Source: Triops longicaudatus (lineage: Eukaryota; Arthropoda; Branchiopoda; Notostraca; Triopsidae). Taken from it: a stretch of 64,000 nucleotides of DNA. The notes under the pieces were generated by a model that saw nothing but the letters and a program-made list of their open reading frames with translations, made no database searches and was not told the origin of the DNA. Shown here piece by piece: positions 1 to 13,600 of the stretch. Numbering within the stretch: position 1 is the first letter of the stretch; the number at the start of each line of letters is the position of its first letter. Both the position numbers and the translations under genes were made by a program. The stretch is from contig JAGQDJ010000007.1 in assembly GCA_022885665.1 (NCBI GenBank), positions 310,001-374,000 on the forward strand. The letters run 5' to 3'.

Positions 1-645
1 TGTGCACACTCTTCTGAGCCGGGAAAGCGCAAAGGTCACATTGCAAATGTCATCGGATTTCTTTTTTTTTCTGGGTAGTACTGAACCGAAAGTACTGCAG
101 TCGAAACTTTAAATGTGGAAAGACATTACTTCCGCCCTATCAGATGTTCCAGCTTGAACAAGACAATAGAAAAATCTGAAATTGGAGTTTTTTTTTACTG
201 GCAGTTTTATCACCTGAACTGTCCAGCTTGTTTCGCGGTCGTCAATAGCTGCAGTAAAAGCAACACTGTAAGCCGAGATTTCTGCCGTTCAGAACTCCTT
301 TCGTGTGCTTTTTTTTATTACAGCTAGCAATATTCCGTGTTGCTCCATCGAAGAAAAGGTTTCCTGTGAAGTTAATCTAGGAAATCTCCAAGTTTTCTCT
401 CGACTATCGCGTGTATATAGCAGTTATTCTTTACTTAGTATTGTAGCCTTTTTTTCTCCTTCTTTTGCTTCTCTTGCCGGGCAAAAGAAATCGAAACGAT
501 GAGACCAAGCTGAAAAGACTAAGGCTCGTATTCACTTTAGTTTGGCGCTGCGGGTCCATAGGGATTATCTTATCGCCGAGATGGATCTCATCGATGAGCG
601 TTCAATGCAGATTAAAGCTGCGTACACGCATGAACACCGTAGGAG

Positions 646-663
646 CAGCAGCAGCTGCTGCTG
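646..663. repeat. Perfect CAG/CTG trinucleotide palindrome
   Basis: Three CAG units are followed directly by three CTG units, giving an 18-base sequence identical to its own reverse complement. It can fold into a loop-less hairpin or cruciform. It lies in an open frame of no known family, so a coding role is not supported. Confidence 0.85.
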
Positions 664-3101
664 TTCGTGGTTGCTGTAAAGCTACGAACGTGTTTCAACA
701 AAAGAGAAAAACTGGTGCTGAGGAGCACACCACACTCTCGTCGCATCCAGTGGTGAAGTGCTCCATCAGATTTGCTCCCGCTAACACCGTTTTGTACGCT
801 TTATCTTTGTAAACAGGCGCGTTACGTTACTCTACATGACTGCTAAAATGAACGAGACAATTTTGTATATTTTTTCAGCAGCGATTTTATTGAGCAATGA
901 GATGCAAATGTAAGAATTCTCGTTGGGAGCTTTTATTGTGGGGAAGTATATTACGGCAGTTCGGCTGTAGCAAAGTTGGCTTCTTCGCACTTGGGTTCAT
1001 CAGATAGTGTCAATTGAAAGGAAATTTATGACGTCCTTGCCGAACCTCATCAAATTAAGCATACCTCTGTTGTCTCGATACCCATCGCGTATCGACGCCT
1101 TCAAGTTCTGTCAGCATTACGTCAGGGAACGTGTAAAGACCATCATTGGTGATGGCCGATAACCGATAAATAATAGCAAGAAAATTTCTTGGCGAAAGGC
1201 TTAGTCGCTATAACACAGAATATTAAGCACTGACGTGGCAAGTTGGAATGCTATAGAAATTCACGTATCGGATCAATACGTAGCCCTTAGAAGAGTTCCT
1301 TGATTAACCTTTACTCTTTCTTTTTTCCGGACCATTTTTTTGTGGTTAAGAAAAATAATATGACGGTATGGCGCAAACGGTGAGATGATCACAATGAAGT
1401 ATGTGTAAGCTTGAGGGTATTGTGGGAAACCGTATTTGAGATTTTATGGTTTACAGTTATTTTACAGAAAGTTTCCCCCGGAAAGTCTATTTCGATACAC
1501 AGAAAGCCGTTTTACGCATACGCATGGTAGTCCGGAGATGACTGGAAGCTGATAAACAAGCGGTTGGGAGCCTCGTGTTTCAAAAGCAAGGGGGTGACAC
1601 GCTCTGATCTCTGATAGCATTTCGTGCTGGTTTTAGTAACGTTACTCCCTATAGGGAAGTATGTATAGGTGGACACAGAATGCTCCCGCGTTTGGATACT
1701 GTTTTCAGTTCACAAAAAAAGAATCAGCAATGAAGAAAAACCCGCGTTATGCCAGCTTTTACACAGAGATTGAACAATGACGTTACTTGCATTGCACTTA
1801 TACAAGCGCCACCTTTAACTTACCGGCTGAAACTACAAACGTTGTATATAACCGCGTAGTGCTGAATTTGTTAACGGCTTTGGAACTCAGCTGAACATGT
1901 GGCCAAATAAACTAGACAAAAATGACGCAGTGTATGCGGATGTATGTCATATTGTAGTAAAAGGAACTTCACTAAGAAGTTAAGGCTTCTTTAACGCTGG
2001 CTTCTAGAACCTCCACGAAGATTTTTTAATTTAGTGCCCTTAAATCGTTGGCAGTTATCCTGGTGTTAAAAGTGCAACCAAGCAATGGAGATATTGTATC
2101 GATTTGCGCATCTTCAAACTTCGTAACTAGAAGACTTTGACGGTAGTTCTACCCTTTCAGCTCTATCATAATTGAATTACGAAGAGAATTGTGACAGATT
2201 AATTTTATAGTAGATTAATTTATCAGTTGGTATACAAATAAGCTTAGGCCCGGTATTAGCTCTTCCAGTAAATTCAGGTAAAATTACTGTTGTGATAGAT
2301 AGTAGTGCGCAGGGTATTTTTGATAAGACCCTCAACGCTAAATGTGAAATTACTTGGACGTTTTATCATTACGTGGTTAGGATAGGTACTTCATATTTGC
2401 AAACTTGCTCCCAATATTGGACCGTATGACGACACGTAAAATACGTTAGCATGGGCTGGCCGCTAATGTGAGAGGTGTAAATGTGTAACCAAATAATATA
2501 TTTTCAGTCCAGTGTATAAAATAATGAAGGGTTTGGACTTAAAACTGCATTTTCGTGCTGGGTTGTGGGCTGTAATTTTCTTTCAAGACTTGGCGCCGCC
2601 TCTCTACGCCATCACATAGCCGTATTTGCGTTTCAGAAGTGTATAAAAATTCTACGACTTCACTTGTGGACTGTTTCGTACAGCTTGTTAAGAAAATTAG
2701 AGCACAGCGAGAAATCTCAGTAATTCATTTGAGTCCAATTTAAAAGATGTCATCAATGTAGTGACGCTGAACTAACCGTAAGTTGTGGGAAATCGCAATG
2801 CAATATTCTAACCACTCAAGTATGGGAATAAAAAAAAATACGGCAAAATTAGCATTGGCTCCTTTTGTAAGCTTAGATAGTAAGTAAAGGAAAAAGTTTT
2901 GACGTTAATGAGCATTGTATTACAATTCATTAGCCACACTACATTATAAGTCCTCAAAAAATATAGTAAAATAAATGCACAGATTGCATATAATACTGAG
3001 AGGTCCGCAGTTTATTTGCAGTTCTTTTTCTGTTTGTAGTTTTTCAAACTTTCGCAAAAAGTGTTGTAAGAATTTATGATAGTAACTTCTAAAAAAATAC
3101 A

Positions 3102-3124
3102 CAAGCTTGCTCTTCGCAAGCTTG
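3102..3124. repeat. Small inverted repeat (9-bp stem, 5-base loop)
   Basis: CAAGCTTGC at 3102-3110 is the exact reverse complement of GCAAGCTTG at 3116-3124, with loop TCTTC. No poly-T tract, gene end or mobile-element boundary is attached to it. It may be chance or a small RNA fold. Confidence 0.7.
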
Positions 3125-4662
3125 GATTCGTGCTTGCAAAGAAAAATTGATTTTTCTTAAATATATTTACCCTATACAAATGAAAGGATCAGCGACGTTT
3201 GCTGGACCCTTAAAAAGTCCAAAAATAACGGGAAAACCCGAAGGCTAACCCTATGTTTAGCATCGCTCAATGTTGCACATCCCGTGCCGCACATATATAA
3301 ATTCCCACGTCAAGATCTACGTACAAGATTGGAGGCTGACGGCCGAGTCTGAGGGGGGAGATCGAGTTTGCCATTGGATTGTAAATTTGCTAGGCTTTGG
3401 TAACGGCTCAGTGTGCTTTGCGTTCAGTATTCTTCCCCCCTACTTTCCACTTCCAGACATGCAACTACGACGCCGACGCCGTGCGCCGATCGCGTTCTTG
3501 GCTGGTTTTATCCTCAAGTCGAATCGACCCAAGGCGATGGCGGTCGTCGATACGAGTCACGCCGACGCCGTTAAAACAACGACGAGCATGTTACCTCTGC
3601 CTTACTTCCTTTTCATCCTTCTCCCCCTTCTTTCCAGACATTTTCCTTCGATAGCTTTCTTTGTCGCTGATTTTTTTTTCTGCGATTTTAACTATTCTCT
3701 TTTCACCGTTGTAGCTTCGGTGATAGAATAAGACCCATGGCGCATTCCGAAAACAAATTGTTGGAACTTGAGACTATGGGACTTGTACTCCAATCCAGTC
3801 GGCTGCACATTTAAACCATGCTGTCCGTAACTTGTTGGGCAATTGGGCTGCAATTGGTACACTTTTTAAAAAAAGAAAAAACTTCCCCATCTCTACCGAG
3901 TCGTACATGACAAAAACTAATTTCAAAGCCCAGGTATGTCCAGGTTTGACGAGAGTAAAAACTGTTAAATGCGTTCCTATTGTAATCTCGCTAGGTTGTC
4001 GCTTTTTGTTTTATTAGATAGGAAAAGGGAGGCTATATATACATAAAGTTTCCTCGGGTACTAGATTTAGAAGAAGAATAGTACGCGTTTGATGACAATC
4101 TGTCACACGAACGGTGTTGTCAGTTCACACCCGCCAATTTTGGCAACCTTTCCGTTTCCCCGAGAGATTTCCTCCAGGTTCCCTGGTTCTTTTTGATCCT
4201 TGGATCTTATCGCAAAGTAGAACAATAGAACTCGCGTTCCGAACTCTTGAGTACAGGCTCTGTTTTGGACTTGGGGCACCTTCCGCTATGGTAACTACGG
4301 GAACTCTATAGTGTACTACAATGGTTATTGAACCATCTCAAGTCTATACTAACCCTGTATTCGCACCCAGTGGGTTGGATTGTTGAAACTGTCCCAATCA
4401 ATTCGATTTCCAGGGCTGATAACACCCCTGGCCTAACCGCTGTAGATTTTTGGGGAGGACAAGGAAAGGAGTGTAAGGTTGTATTTTTAGGCTCCTAAAA
4501 ACTAAAGGTGGTCAAATGAAGGGTTTCGAAAAAGTTTCGCTAGTGAAAGGTACTGCGCCATAGACATTGAGAAACCAGAACAAAAAAAAAAAGTTTGTTG
4601 ATAGTGATGGGACCGTTTAGTTGAGGCAAAATGCATGTTTATCCTTCCTTCCTGCTCTGCAG

Positions 4663-4761
4663 CACCATCACCAGCAAGCCGTCACCCAGAAGCAGCAAAT
4701 CCAACAAGCACCGGAGCGTCTGCCCATTGTTCCCACAATGGTTGCTTCCCCTCCTCCTTGA
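4663..4761 (+). CDS. Possible 3'-terminal coding exon, Gln-rich C-terminus (partial gene)
   Basis: A long pyrimidine tract ending in CTGCAG (to 4662) makes a strong splice acceptor. After it, in phase 0, a 32-codon frame runs to TGA at 4759-4761. It is rich in Gln, His and Pro (beginning HHHQQAVTQKQQIQQ and ending VASPPP). Such tails are common in transcription factors and RNA-binding proteins, but I cannot name a family. Caution: the other two forward frames are also open here (one to TAG near 4805, one to TAG near 4796), so neither the frame nor the exon itself is proven. Upstream exons would lie left of the window. RNA evidence would be decisive. Confidence 0.3.
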   Translation, partial: HHHQQAVTQKQQIQQAPERLPIVPTMVASPPP

Positions 4762-7504
4762 AAAACTTGGCGACACGGGCATTAGCCACACTTTAGGGGG
4801 TCTATAGTCCTCCCACGTTGTGGCTAGCCCTAGAATTCTGAATTATGTCCTCTCTCTCTGCAAAACGGAAATTCCTTTTAGTAGAACCTGGCAATCTTTG
4901 CGTACCTAAGAGTTGTCAAACCTTAATGAGTGTGTCATTTTTCAGAGAAAAAACAGAAAAGTTAAAAGCGACATTCATTTGAGAGGTCATTTAGGTTTGC
5001 TGCTTTCGTCAGTTGTCCGCTAGTTCGGTTCTCGTTCATTGACATTTACAACGCTCATTAAAAGGTAGATTATTTTGCTAGTTTAATTTATTTAATTTTA
5101 TTTGAACAATTTTGCGTATTTGTTTTCTCATCCAACGTTCGTATGCTTATTATTTTAGGCCACTTATTGAGCGTTTGTTGAATCTTATGTGTTAATTAAT
5201 AATTGTAAAATATGTTTTAGTTTGGTTCGTTATGGTTTCTAATACTTGGGAGAATGAATACAAGCCAAGTTTTATTTTAAATTTAATTCAAGAGAGAAGT
5301 TAAATTCAGATTGCAGGTGAATGGTCATGTTACTGAGTCCGTCATTATTCAGGGTTTTGCAAAGGCTTCAGGATTCATAAATAACACAGCTTTTTATTGG
5401 TGTTGGCTCACATTAAGCTCACGTAATATATATAAAGAGTATGGGGCAATGAGCTCAACAGCAGGAAAACAAAATTCTGAATGTCATGTACGTAGTCGGT
5501 CTCCTTTTTCTAGATATTCCGACATTCGTAAAGAAAGGAGAATTCAGTTCTGTGAGAGAAGGTATCTTCCTCGTAAGAGAATGACTTCGTAACATCTCGT
5601 TGCGTCAGTAACAACGCGATACGATTTACTTTACTAAGGTTACTGTAAATCCCCAGACCTACGTGCTTAAGTTCCCGGTTAAGGCAACTCCTCTTATGGG
5701 CGAGTTAAATGAAACATTTTTCAAGTGGTTTTGCGGTATGAAATATTCCATAAAAAGATTTCGAGAGTAGTAAAAACGTAAGCGATCCGCACAGTACATG
5801 AAGGCCGTTTCTTTGAAAGTGTTCTTCGTTTTTTTTCTTAAGAAACAAACAAAATCTTAAAAGTACAATTTCTTATATCGAGCTTGACACGTAGTAGGGC
5901 ATTTTCTAGAATGAATTTTAGTGACATAAGTTTAAATTGGCTACACAATTTTCGTAATCTTTAACCATGTGATCCGCCAAGTTTTCTCGAAAACTACATA
6001 TCCTATTTTAAAATTTATTTCAGTAAAATTAATTCTAGAAAAATCCCACACCGTGTTTCTTGTCAGATTATTAACATTGTATTTCTTAAAAAGTTAAAAT
6101 GTTTATATCTTTAAAAATAAAATTAAAAAACTTTTTTCAAGAAAGCGCCTCAACATATAGTGCTGATCGTTTACGTTTTCATTACGGTCTAAATGTTTTC
6201 CCGGAATGTTTCACAAAGTAAATCCACTTGAAAATATTGTCGTGTAATTTGCCTTGAGAGAGTTTGCCTTGACCGGGGCCATAAGTGGTTCTGGGAAAAC
6301 ACAATAGAAATTGAATAGGAATGTTTTGTGTGTATAAGAGAAATGTTCCCCATGTTTTCGGAAGCCTGCTCATCTTAAAATATTTTTTTACATATTTCTT
6401 AACATACGTAAATGTAATACTGATAATAAAAACATGTGTTTATTATGTCTAATATTTAACATATACGAACTAAGACAGCTGAAGAAGACCCTACATAGTG
6501 AAAATGACGTCGGCTGTTTTTAAAACTAATAGACAGAGCTTACGCTGATACATATATCATAAACCTTAGAACTTTATCATAAACGTTAAAACTTTAGCTC
6601 GCACTTCCTTTGATCACTTTGAGCAAATACTGCACTGTGTTCGTCGAGGCCTAAAGTTAATACTAAGCGTAGGAAGTTTTTTTAACACGTTAAAACGCTG
6701 AAGTGTAGAAGAATAATCCGCTCAACTGAACTTAAGCTATTGTAGAAATTCGGCGAGTTTTTAATGGAAAGGTAAATTTTTACGAATGTTATTAAGTTCT
6801 ACAAGTTTATGGCAAATGCATTTTAAGGCTTTAAAAAAATTATTAAATTTTTTTTTAAAAAAATAACGGTATTTCAACAGAGGACAAACTCTCGACTACA
6901 TTAGATTTTAGACTTTTAAACTGCAACATTGCAATATTCTCTTCCACATGGCGGATTTTTATAAGAAAAAATTCAAGCTGCAATTCAATCATTTGGGTTT
7001 ATAAAATGGACGAAGTAAGCTATGCAAATATTATATTTTTAGTATAAAACTAAAGAATAATGAAGACGTGCACCAAATGAGTCCTGAAACTCTTAATGCA
7101 CCAAGAGGGCGTATCACATCAAGCTCTATCTGAAACGCCCTTAGAAAGACCAACAATTTGCTCAAACATTGTAAGTTTATTATTTTATTAGAAAAAAAAA
7201 GTCCCCAAAGGAATTCTTTCCAGGTATGTTACAGTTCGTCGTACCGATATCCGCGCAAAAAGACAGGAGGGTGGAAAGGGGTATGAGGCGTTGAGGGATG
7301 AGGCTTTTTGTGGCAGGTCTGGGGGACTGTCTTGCCGTTTTTTGCGCAATTGGCGTGGTATTAGACCAGCAAGCCAAAGTTATGACTGTAAAACCGTTGA
7401 AACAAAAAGGGTCTTTGCGTTGGGCATTACTACGCTAAAGGAATGCAAGCTCAGCGTAACCGCGAATCTGCTTTTCAAGTCACCCAACTAAATTTCCCCT
7501 TAGT

Positions 7505-7525
7505 AAAAAAAAAAAAAAAAAAAAA
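7505..7525. repeat. A21 homopolymer
   Basis: Twenty-one consecutive A residues follow CCCTTAGT. This could be the tail of an old retroposed copy on the plus strand, but no flanking target-site duplication or SINE promoter boxes were found. Confidence 0.9.
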
Positions 7526-10358
7526 GTGAGTAAAAAATCGCCAAGCAAGCGCTGTGGGTAATGCGAAATTGTCTACATTTGAAAAGAGGTAAAAAAGTAG
7601 GGAACTGTTCTAAATCGTGCCTGAACGAGTCAAACTAAGCCAAAGGGTTTGTGCGAAATAAGTATTGCACATGCACAAAAAATGTTCCGGATTCCGTTTA
7701 ACAGGTGTTGTCACACTGGTAGTGTACTGTATTGGAGAATTTTTTCGTTGAGAAGCTTTTTCAGTCGTCGAGGTTCTCCACCTTTTGTCTCCATCTTTTT
7801 CCCCGAGATTTGTGCCTCTCTCTCTGTCTTTATGTCTATATGTCGCTCTCAGCCTCTTTTTCTTTGTGGAAAAGAAGCTTTAATGACCTATAGTAGTAGT
7901 GGTAGTAGTGTTTCCTAAGGAAAAGTTGTCAGGCGACGACCCCCCGCTGGACTTTGCCTTGTCTTGTCTCAAACAGGTCGCCAAGTCGAAAACGGCAAAT
8001 AATTTATGCCAATCTTGGCAAGTGACAAGGGTGTGTGTATGTGTGCAAAAAAGGTGTGCTGGCCATGCCAAGTAACTTCATGAGCTTTAGAACAATACCT
8101 TTAAACTTGTCTTCGTGGGGCATTACTGGAGGGTTCGTTAGCAAGGTTAAGAGGACAAAATGGCCCGGAAATGGTAATACGCATTCCGTAGAATACCATA
8201 TTCTATTGTTTTAACTCTCATAATACACACAATGGGTTTTAAAATAAATTGTCAACTTTAAGGGCGAGCCTAACGATTCTGAGGCTCTACAAGGACACGA
8301 GAACAAATTTTTTATTGACTGCTCTCCTGCGTTTCTCATAGATTTGTCACTCATATTTGTAATTCTTTATATTTATTAGATATTGTAAAATCTCGTTTAA
8401 CAGATCTTCTATAACGAGCTATCGATTAATGTGTAGCAATAGTAAGGTTTCAAGTTGTGTAAATATGATATTTCATTTTTACTCAGTTGTTATTTATCAG
8501 TCTAGCTTCTAGCTCGTTACTCTAAAAGAATTATTTTTATTGTTCTCTTTGACCACCGGCGTAATAGACTGTGTTTTATTTGTTAATTGCTTTATTTCTT
8601 TGTGTTTTGAGTTCTGTATTGTAATGAATGGTGTTATAGTTTTCTATCGCTTAAGAGTTGTTTCGTTGCATCTCTGTTCGCTGTTTATTTTTTAACGGAA
8701 TGTTTCGAAGAAGCTAAATTCAAGGCTGAAGAGCGTGAGTGAACCGGTTGAGCTTTTCGTAGAATTAGCCATGAGTGAAGAAGGTTGTAACTGGGTAAGA
8801 AGAAGGAGAGATGATGGCTATCGCCACTTGATACAGTAACACGAAGTTTAACAGCGATGGTGATGAAATCATCCAGATACTGGATACCTCATCTCCTTGG
8901 TGACACTAGACGTGTGAGCTTGGTGTTATAAAATATAAAAGAGTTAACAGCTGCAAAGAAGGTCGTAAAGAAACTGCAACCGATTCGTAACAGAAACATC
9001 AAAACCCTGTTCAGGTTTCGTTTTTCTGCGACGGAGGTGGATGGGCGGTGGTCCAAGTTCTTGGAAGTTCTGGGGGTATTGTTCAATACGCAACGGGGTA
9101 CTTTACTTCTCAGGTTACGCGCATTGTGGAGTGCGTAATTTCGCCATACGTATGTATATATAAACTTATCTTTATGGGTAAAAAACTCTTCTTATTATTT
9201 TTCGCCAATTGCGTGGTTAAGGTACTATTCGCGAAGCGTGGTGTGATTTCAGTTAGAAAGCAGAGTTTATGCGGTTTCGATTAATATCAAGATAGTTCTA
9301 ATATTTCAGCGACCGTGCCACAATATGAGTGCCACAATATTAATACATTATTCATTTTACGGCATATAAAGTAGTAAATAATATAGTAAAATAATGTAGT
9401 TAAAACCTTGGGTAATTCTAACGTTATAAAATTCATCTTGCCATTGACGACGACTTGGATTTTACAAAGAAAATATGAGTAATATACTGCAGGACTTTTT
9501 AAAATCACCAATACTTTCTATTTTTTGTGTGTTTTTGTTTTTAAAGAAAATAAATAGACTTAGTTCACTACTTCTTTGTAGTTGGGATACAACAAAAGTT
9601 TCTGCTTAAATTTAAATTCAATTGGTGAAGAAAAATATGTCTCCTTCTAAGTCGATTGAGATGAAAAAAAAAATTCATTGAAATGTGGTGGAATTTTGAT
9701 TGAGTCTTGCACTAATTTTGTCCCTGATTTCCGGCCAAAGCATTTGCTAGTAAATTGTCTCATTAATTTAGAAAGTTAGCATTTCGGAATTTGAACACCT
9801 TGAAGATAGTCATTCTACGAAAAGTGAAATCTATGAAAACGCCAGGCAAAACAAGGTAAACTAAAATCAGTAGCTCGTTGTTACTGCTAGCCGTTCACAT
9901 CACACTCACGTGTCCGTTCCACCGACATAAGTCGTGAGTGAAATTTATATTTAGTCGAGGTTACCTTTCCTTATCTCATTACGTGGACACTCTCGAGTAC
10001 TCCCCCTTCATATTTGCACAAACGAGAATAGTAACTACGTCTTTATCATTTTTTGGCCCTTGTAAATGAAGTATAGTACTTAGTAAGAATGGCGTCGTAA
10101 AAGTGAAGCATTTTTGCTATAAATCTGTGATATCAGTGCTGTAGTACATGCTCCAGGTAAAAAATACCTAACAGAAATTAAACACAAAATAATAAATTAC
10201 AGACAAAAAATAAAGAGCATGTATGAGTAAATCCGCTTTGAATCCCATAGAAAACTTTTGCTCCCTTTTGTTTCGAAGTCCCGAAATCTAAAGTCGGTAT
10301 TTTTTCATGTTGAATCCATCATACGTAGGAGTTTTGCCGTGTGGTATAGAAAACACTT

Positions 10359-10613
10359 ATGAATAGCGAGCATTACGATTTTCTCGGACGCCAGGCAGCA
10401 AACTCTGTGCATATAAAGTCAAACAAGCTTAGGAAATCCGTGATGTCGACAGGTTTGAAATTGATTCCATGGCAAGGGTGTAGCTTAGATTTCCTGGACC
10501 GGGATGAGTTTAAAGCTGAGGTGTCTTGGGACCGGAAGGCAATCTCTAACCCGCACTATGCGTTAGAAAATCTTAAACCTGGTTCGGGACCGCGTGAGTC
10601 TAATTTGTCTTAA
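10359..10613 (+). CDS. Unassigned 84-codon open frame (uncertain)
   Basis: An uninterrupted frame from ATG at 10359 to TAA, encoding a balanced, hydrophilic 84-residue product (contains SLDFLDRDEFKAEVSWDRK). There is no signal peptide, membrane segment or recognised domain, and no obvious splice partners. The expected number of chance frames of this length in 27 kb of sequence is well above one. I list it only because its codon mix is less biased than neighbouring open frames. It may be noise. Confidence 0.15.
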   Translation: MNSEHYDFLGRQAANSVHIKSNKLRKSVMSTGLKLIPWQGCSLDFLDRDEFKAEVSWDRKAISNPHYALENLKPGSGPRESNLS

Positions 10614-13600
10614 TAGTCCGATTGGAATCAAGCCGCGACTACCGTCTGCATTTCAGATTAACGTTAGGAGTGTCTGCGTATGCAGTGCACCTTGTTTGTT
10701 TTGATAGCGACGATTAGAATGATCGGGGGTAGGATTTATGTGGGGTCAATTAATGGAATCTCTGGAATGGCAGTTGGCGCTGTCCTGAGTGTACAGGGAA
10801 AACGAAACGACGTGATCTTGGAACGAAATATGTTCTAAACTGGAAGGTTTTTCCTAGAACGCTTGCCAGCTCCAAGAGACAACTAGAAGAAAGGTGATAT
10901 CTTAATCCGCATGAGGTCTCCTCGAGTCTCTCCACTCTTGTTGGCGTGCGACGTTTTAGGTCCTCTGTCTCTCCGAATAAGGTCGTCGCATACTTAATCG
11001 CCTTATAAATCACGGAGTGGCGACCACAGAAAGTATACATAGTCTCTAAAAGATGTATGTGTGTACGTGTATGCGGTAAATCATGTCCACAATGACTTGC
11101 TTGCAAAATAACCTCTGGAGAGTTCCTACGAATGAAAACCAAAAGAGACCAATCAGGTTTGGATAGAAATACTTATGGAAAGCCGATAATTGGGTGTTTT
11201 GCTCAAACACGCCCTCATTTAATAATATTATTATACCCTATCAATATTAACAATCCTTAGACTCTTATTAGACCATTAAGTCACCATTGATTACAATACT
11301 GGACTAACCATAGGCTTACCGTGCTTTTAAGTTCATGTTAAATTTGAATCGCGTTCTTTTTGCGACAGAAAATGGGCTTCCAAGAGAACAGTGACGTTAA
11401 GCGCAGTGTAAAATCTTCCTTTACCAGTTGTTGAAGTTTTCTTCGTTTCAGGGATGATGGACCATGCTGGTTTCTTGTATGAAGATAGCAAGGCAGAAAA
11501 ATTTCCTAACAGTAAATAAACAGTAAATGTTACAATGCTTACAGATACTCGAGTCAGCTCAGTGCGAGAGCTGCTTGGAATATGGAACTGAAAATATAAA
11601 AATTAACTGTTGCTAACTATTAAATTTACTAGGCCAATTACGTAGTACCTCGAACAAAGGAAGCACAACCTGTCCTGTCAGACCACTACGACAAAAAAGA
11701 ATAAATAAAAAGCTAAATCGGTTATCAATATTTTGACCGTCAATTCGTTTCATATTTTCTTAACAGTATTTGAGTGTTAAGTGTAGAGTAAAAACTATAA
11801 ATGGATATCAGTTGCAACAGACACTGGTTATAACAGATTCCGGTTAGAACGGACAATCACATTTTACGTACAATGTAAGATCCGAGTGTCCCAATGAAAA
11901 ATAAAAACATTAAAACATTAATAAAAACAAAAAGATTCTGGATATTAAGGACAATTAGCTATAACGTCCAAATTCTTCACCACCTTCGGTATGTTTTGTA
12001 ACGTTATTTACTGTAGACCTGGTTGTTCTGAGGTGTCAGAACTTTAAGTAGCTTCATATCTTTGTACGGCATTAACAAACAATTTGACTTTCGCAGTGCA
12101 CATTTAACCTCATTATAACGAGCCTCCTAAACCTAGAAAAATTTCTTCAGTAAATCCGAAATAATTTTTATTAGACGCTTTTTCTGTACATTTGTACAAC
12201 TTGGGACCTTGAAATTTGTCACTGTAACTGGCAATTCGTTAGTAAAAAACGAAATTCTAATGTAAAATTACAAGTTTATTGCAGTAAGACTTCTGAAAAG
12301 GTCAACATCCATATTTTAACTTCAGCATAAAATTCTAAATTGTTTATCATATCACAATGTTGCAACAGAAATCATATGAATTCCATTGGCCAAGTGAACT
12401 ATCGGGACTGCTGAGTACAGTTTATTTCACAGTCAAAAGAAAGCCAACTCTGACACGAGTGTGCTGTTGTGTAATCTATTATAAACGAAGTATAGTAAGA
12501 AGCAAATTTGAAAAGTTTAATAATTCCTTGCCTATTTCGGGATAATTTTTTAAAAAGGGGCATTTCAACTCGCTCTAGAATGCAAGCAGGCAAGCAGACT
12601 CGACCAAATGCATTTTCTTTTACGGAATTGGTCTCTTTTGATAATCTTTTCTGGTTTAGCGGTAAGATTCCTGTTCAGCATCTTCGCTTCTTTTCCTTTT
12701 CAAAGTTTACGATGCCCTTCCGCAGTTCGTTGTGGAGTGCCTTCGTTGTGCGAGTCATTTTTTGACTACAGTGCACGTTTTTTATGCGAGTTGTTGTACA
12801 AAACATTCCCTAAACGGGATACCACTGTACCAAATTTTTAATAAGCATGAATTTTTGCATTTTGCTGCGTACTTTTTCTATGATTATCAAAGGGAGATAA
12901 GATTTCTACATGGGATTTCTGCACCCTGATTATAGGAGCTTTTTTTCGTGTTTTCACTTGTTGATTTATTTCTTTAAGTTAATTGTTTTTTATCTACTTT
13001 GTATTTCTTTCTTCCACTGTGGAGACCCTTGGTTGACGAAAGGTGATTTTTCATTGAAGGTCTCCTGCGGAGTTCCGGAGATTTCTCAGGTCAGTGTTAT
13101 CTTCAGTAATTGGCAAAATGAGTACCTGAGCTCTTTGTCTTCGTAAGGAGGCCTACAGCCGGGGAGCTCTCAATCTTTTAAAAAATTTCTAGTGACTTTT
13201 CGTCGTTGCGTGAAGTTTCGAAAAACGAAGAAATTTGTTACGCGAGTAATATATCTTAATGTATTTACTGGGAGTCCAATATCCAAAACGCTCTTTATTC
13301 AAATTCAAAATCGACTTAGGTAGAGATTGCACATCCGGTTCTTATTTTTTGCGACACTAATTCTCTGGCATAGAAATTAAAATTAGCTTGACTCGAACTA
13401 AACAGTGTTACAAGCACATAAGGCAACACGAGTGTTATAATTTTCAAAGGAATTGGATAAAAGGTAAGCTACTGTAAACCTGAATCAATTCGTATTCGTG
13501 AAACGCAATTTTTGAGGCCCACGAAGCACACTTTTTACTATATAGAAGGGTAGGAAGATTGATTCCAAAACACGAGCTCGAATTCGATATAGCGTTTTCC

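Larger units (their letters stand above)
1..4662. other. Non-coding stretch; possibly the last intron of a gene entering from the left
   Basis: No exon chain or recognisable protein domain is visible. The open frames here (for example 465-812 and 3270-3731 on plus) have no family resemblance and fit chance expectation for this length. If the terminal exon at 4663-4761 is real, this stretch is intronic sequence of a gene that starts outside the window. Small features inside it: a perfect 18-base CAG/CTG palindrome at 646-663, a 9-bp hairpin at 3102-3124, and a CpG-rich patch at about 3465-3600. Confidence 0.5.

Noticed and set aside
465..812. 115-codon frame with an Ala run
   Set aside because: The Ala run comes from the CAG/CTG palindrome. 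No family match, and frames of this length are expected by chance here.
3270..3731. 153-codon plus-strand open frame
   Set aside because: It crosses AT-rich and CpG-rich segments of very different composition, has no recognisable family, and another frame (3397-3654) is open in the same place.
5311..5592. 93-codon frame behind TTGCAG
   Set aside because: The acceptor-like CAG is present, but no donor partner, domain or conserved motif supports an exon.
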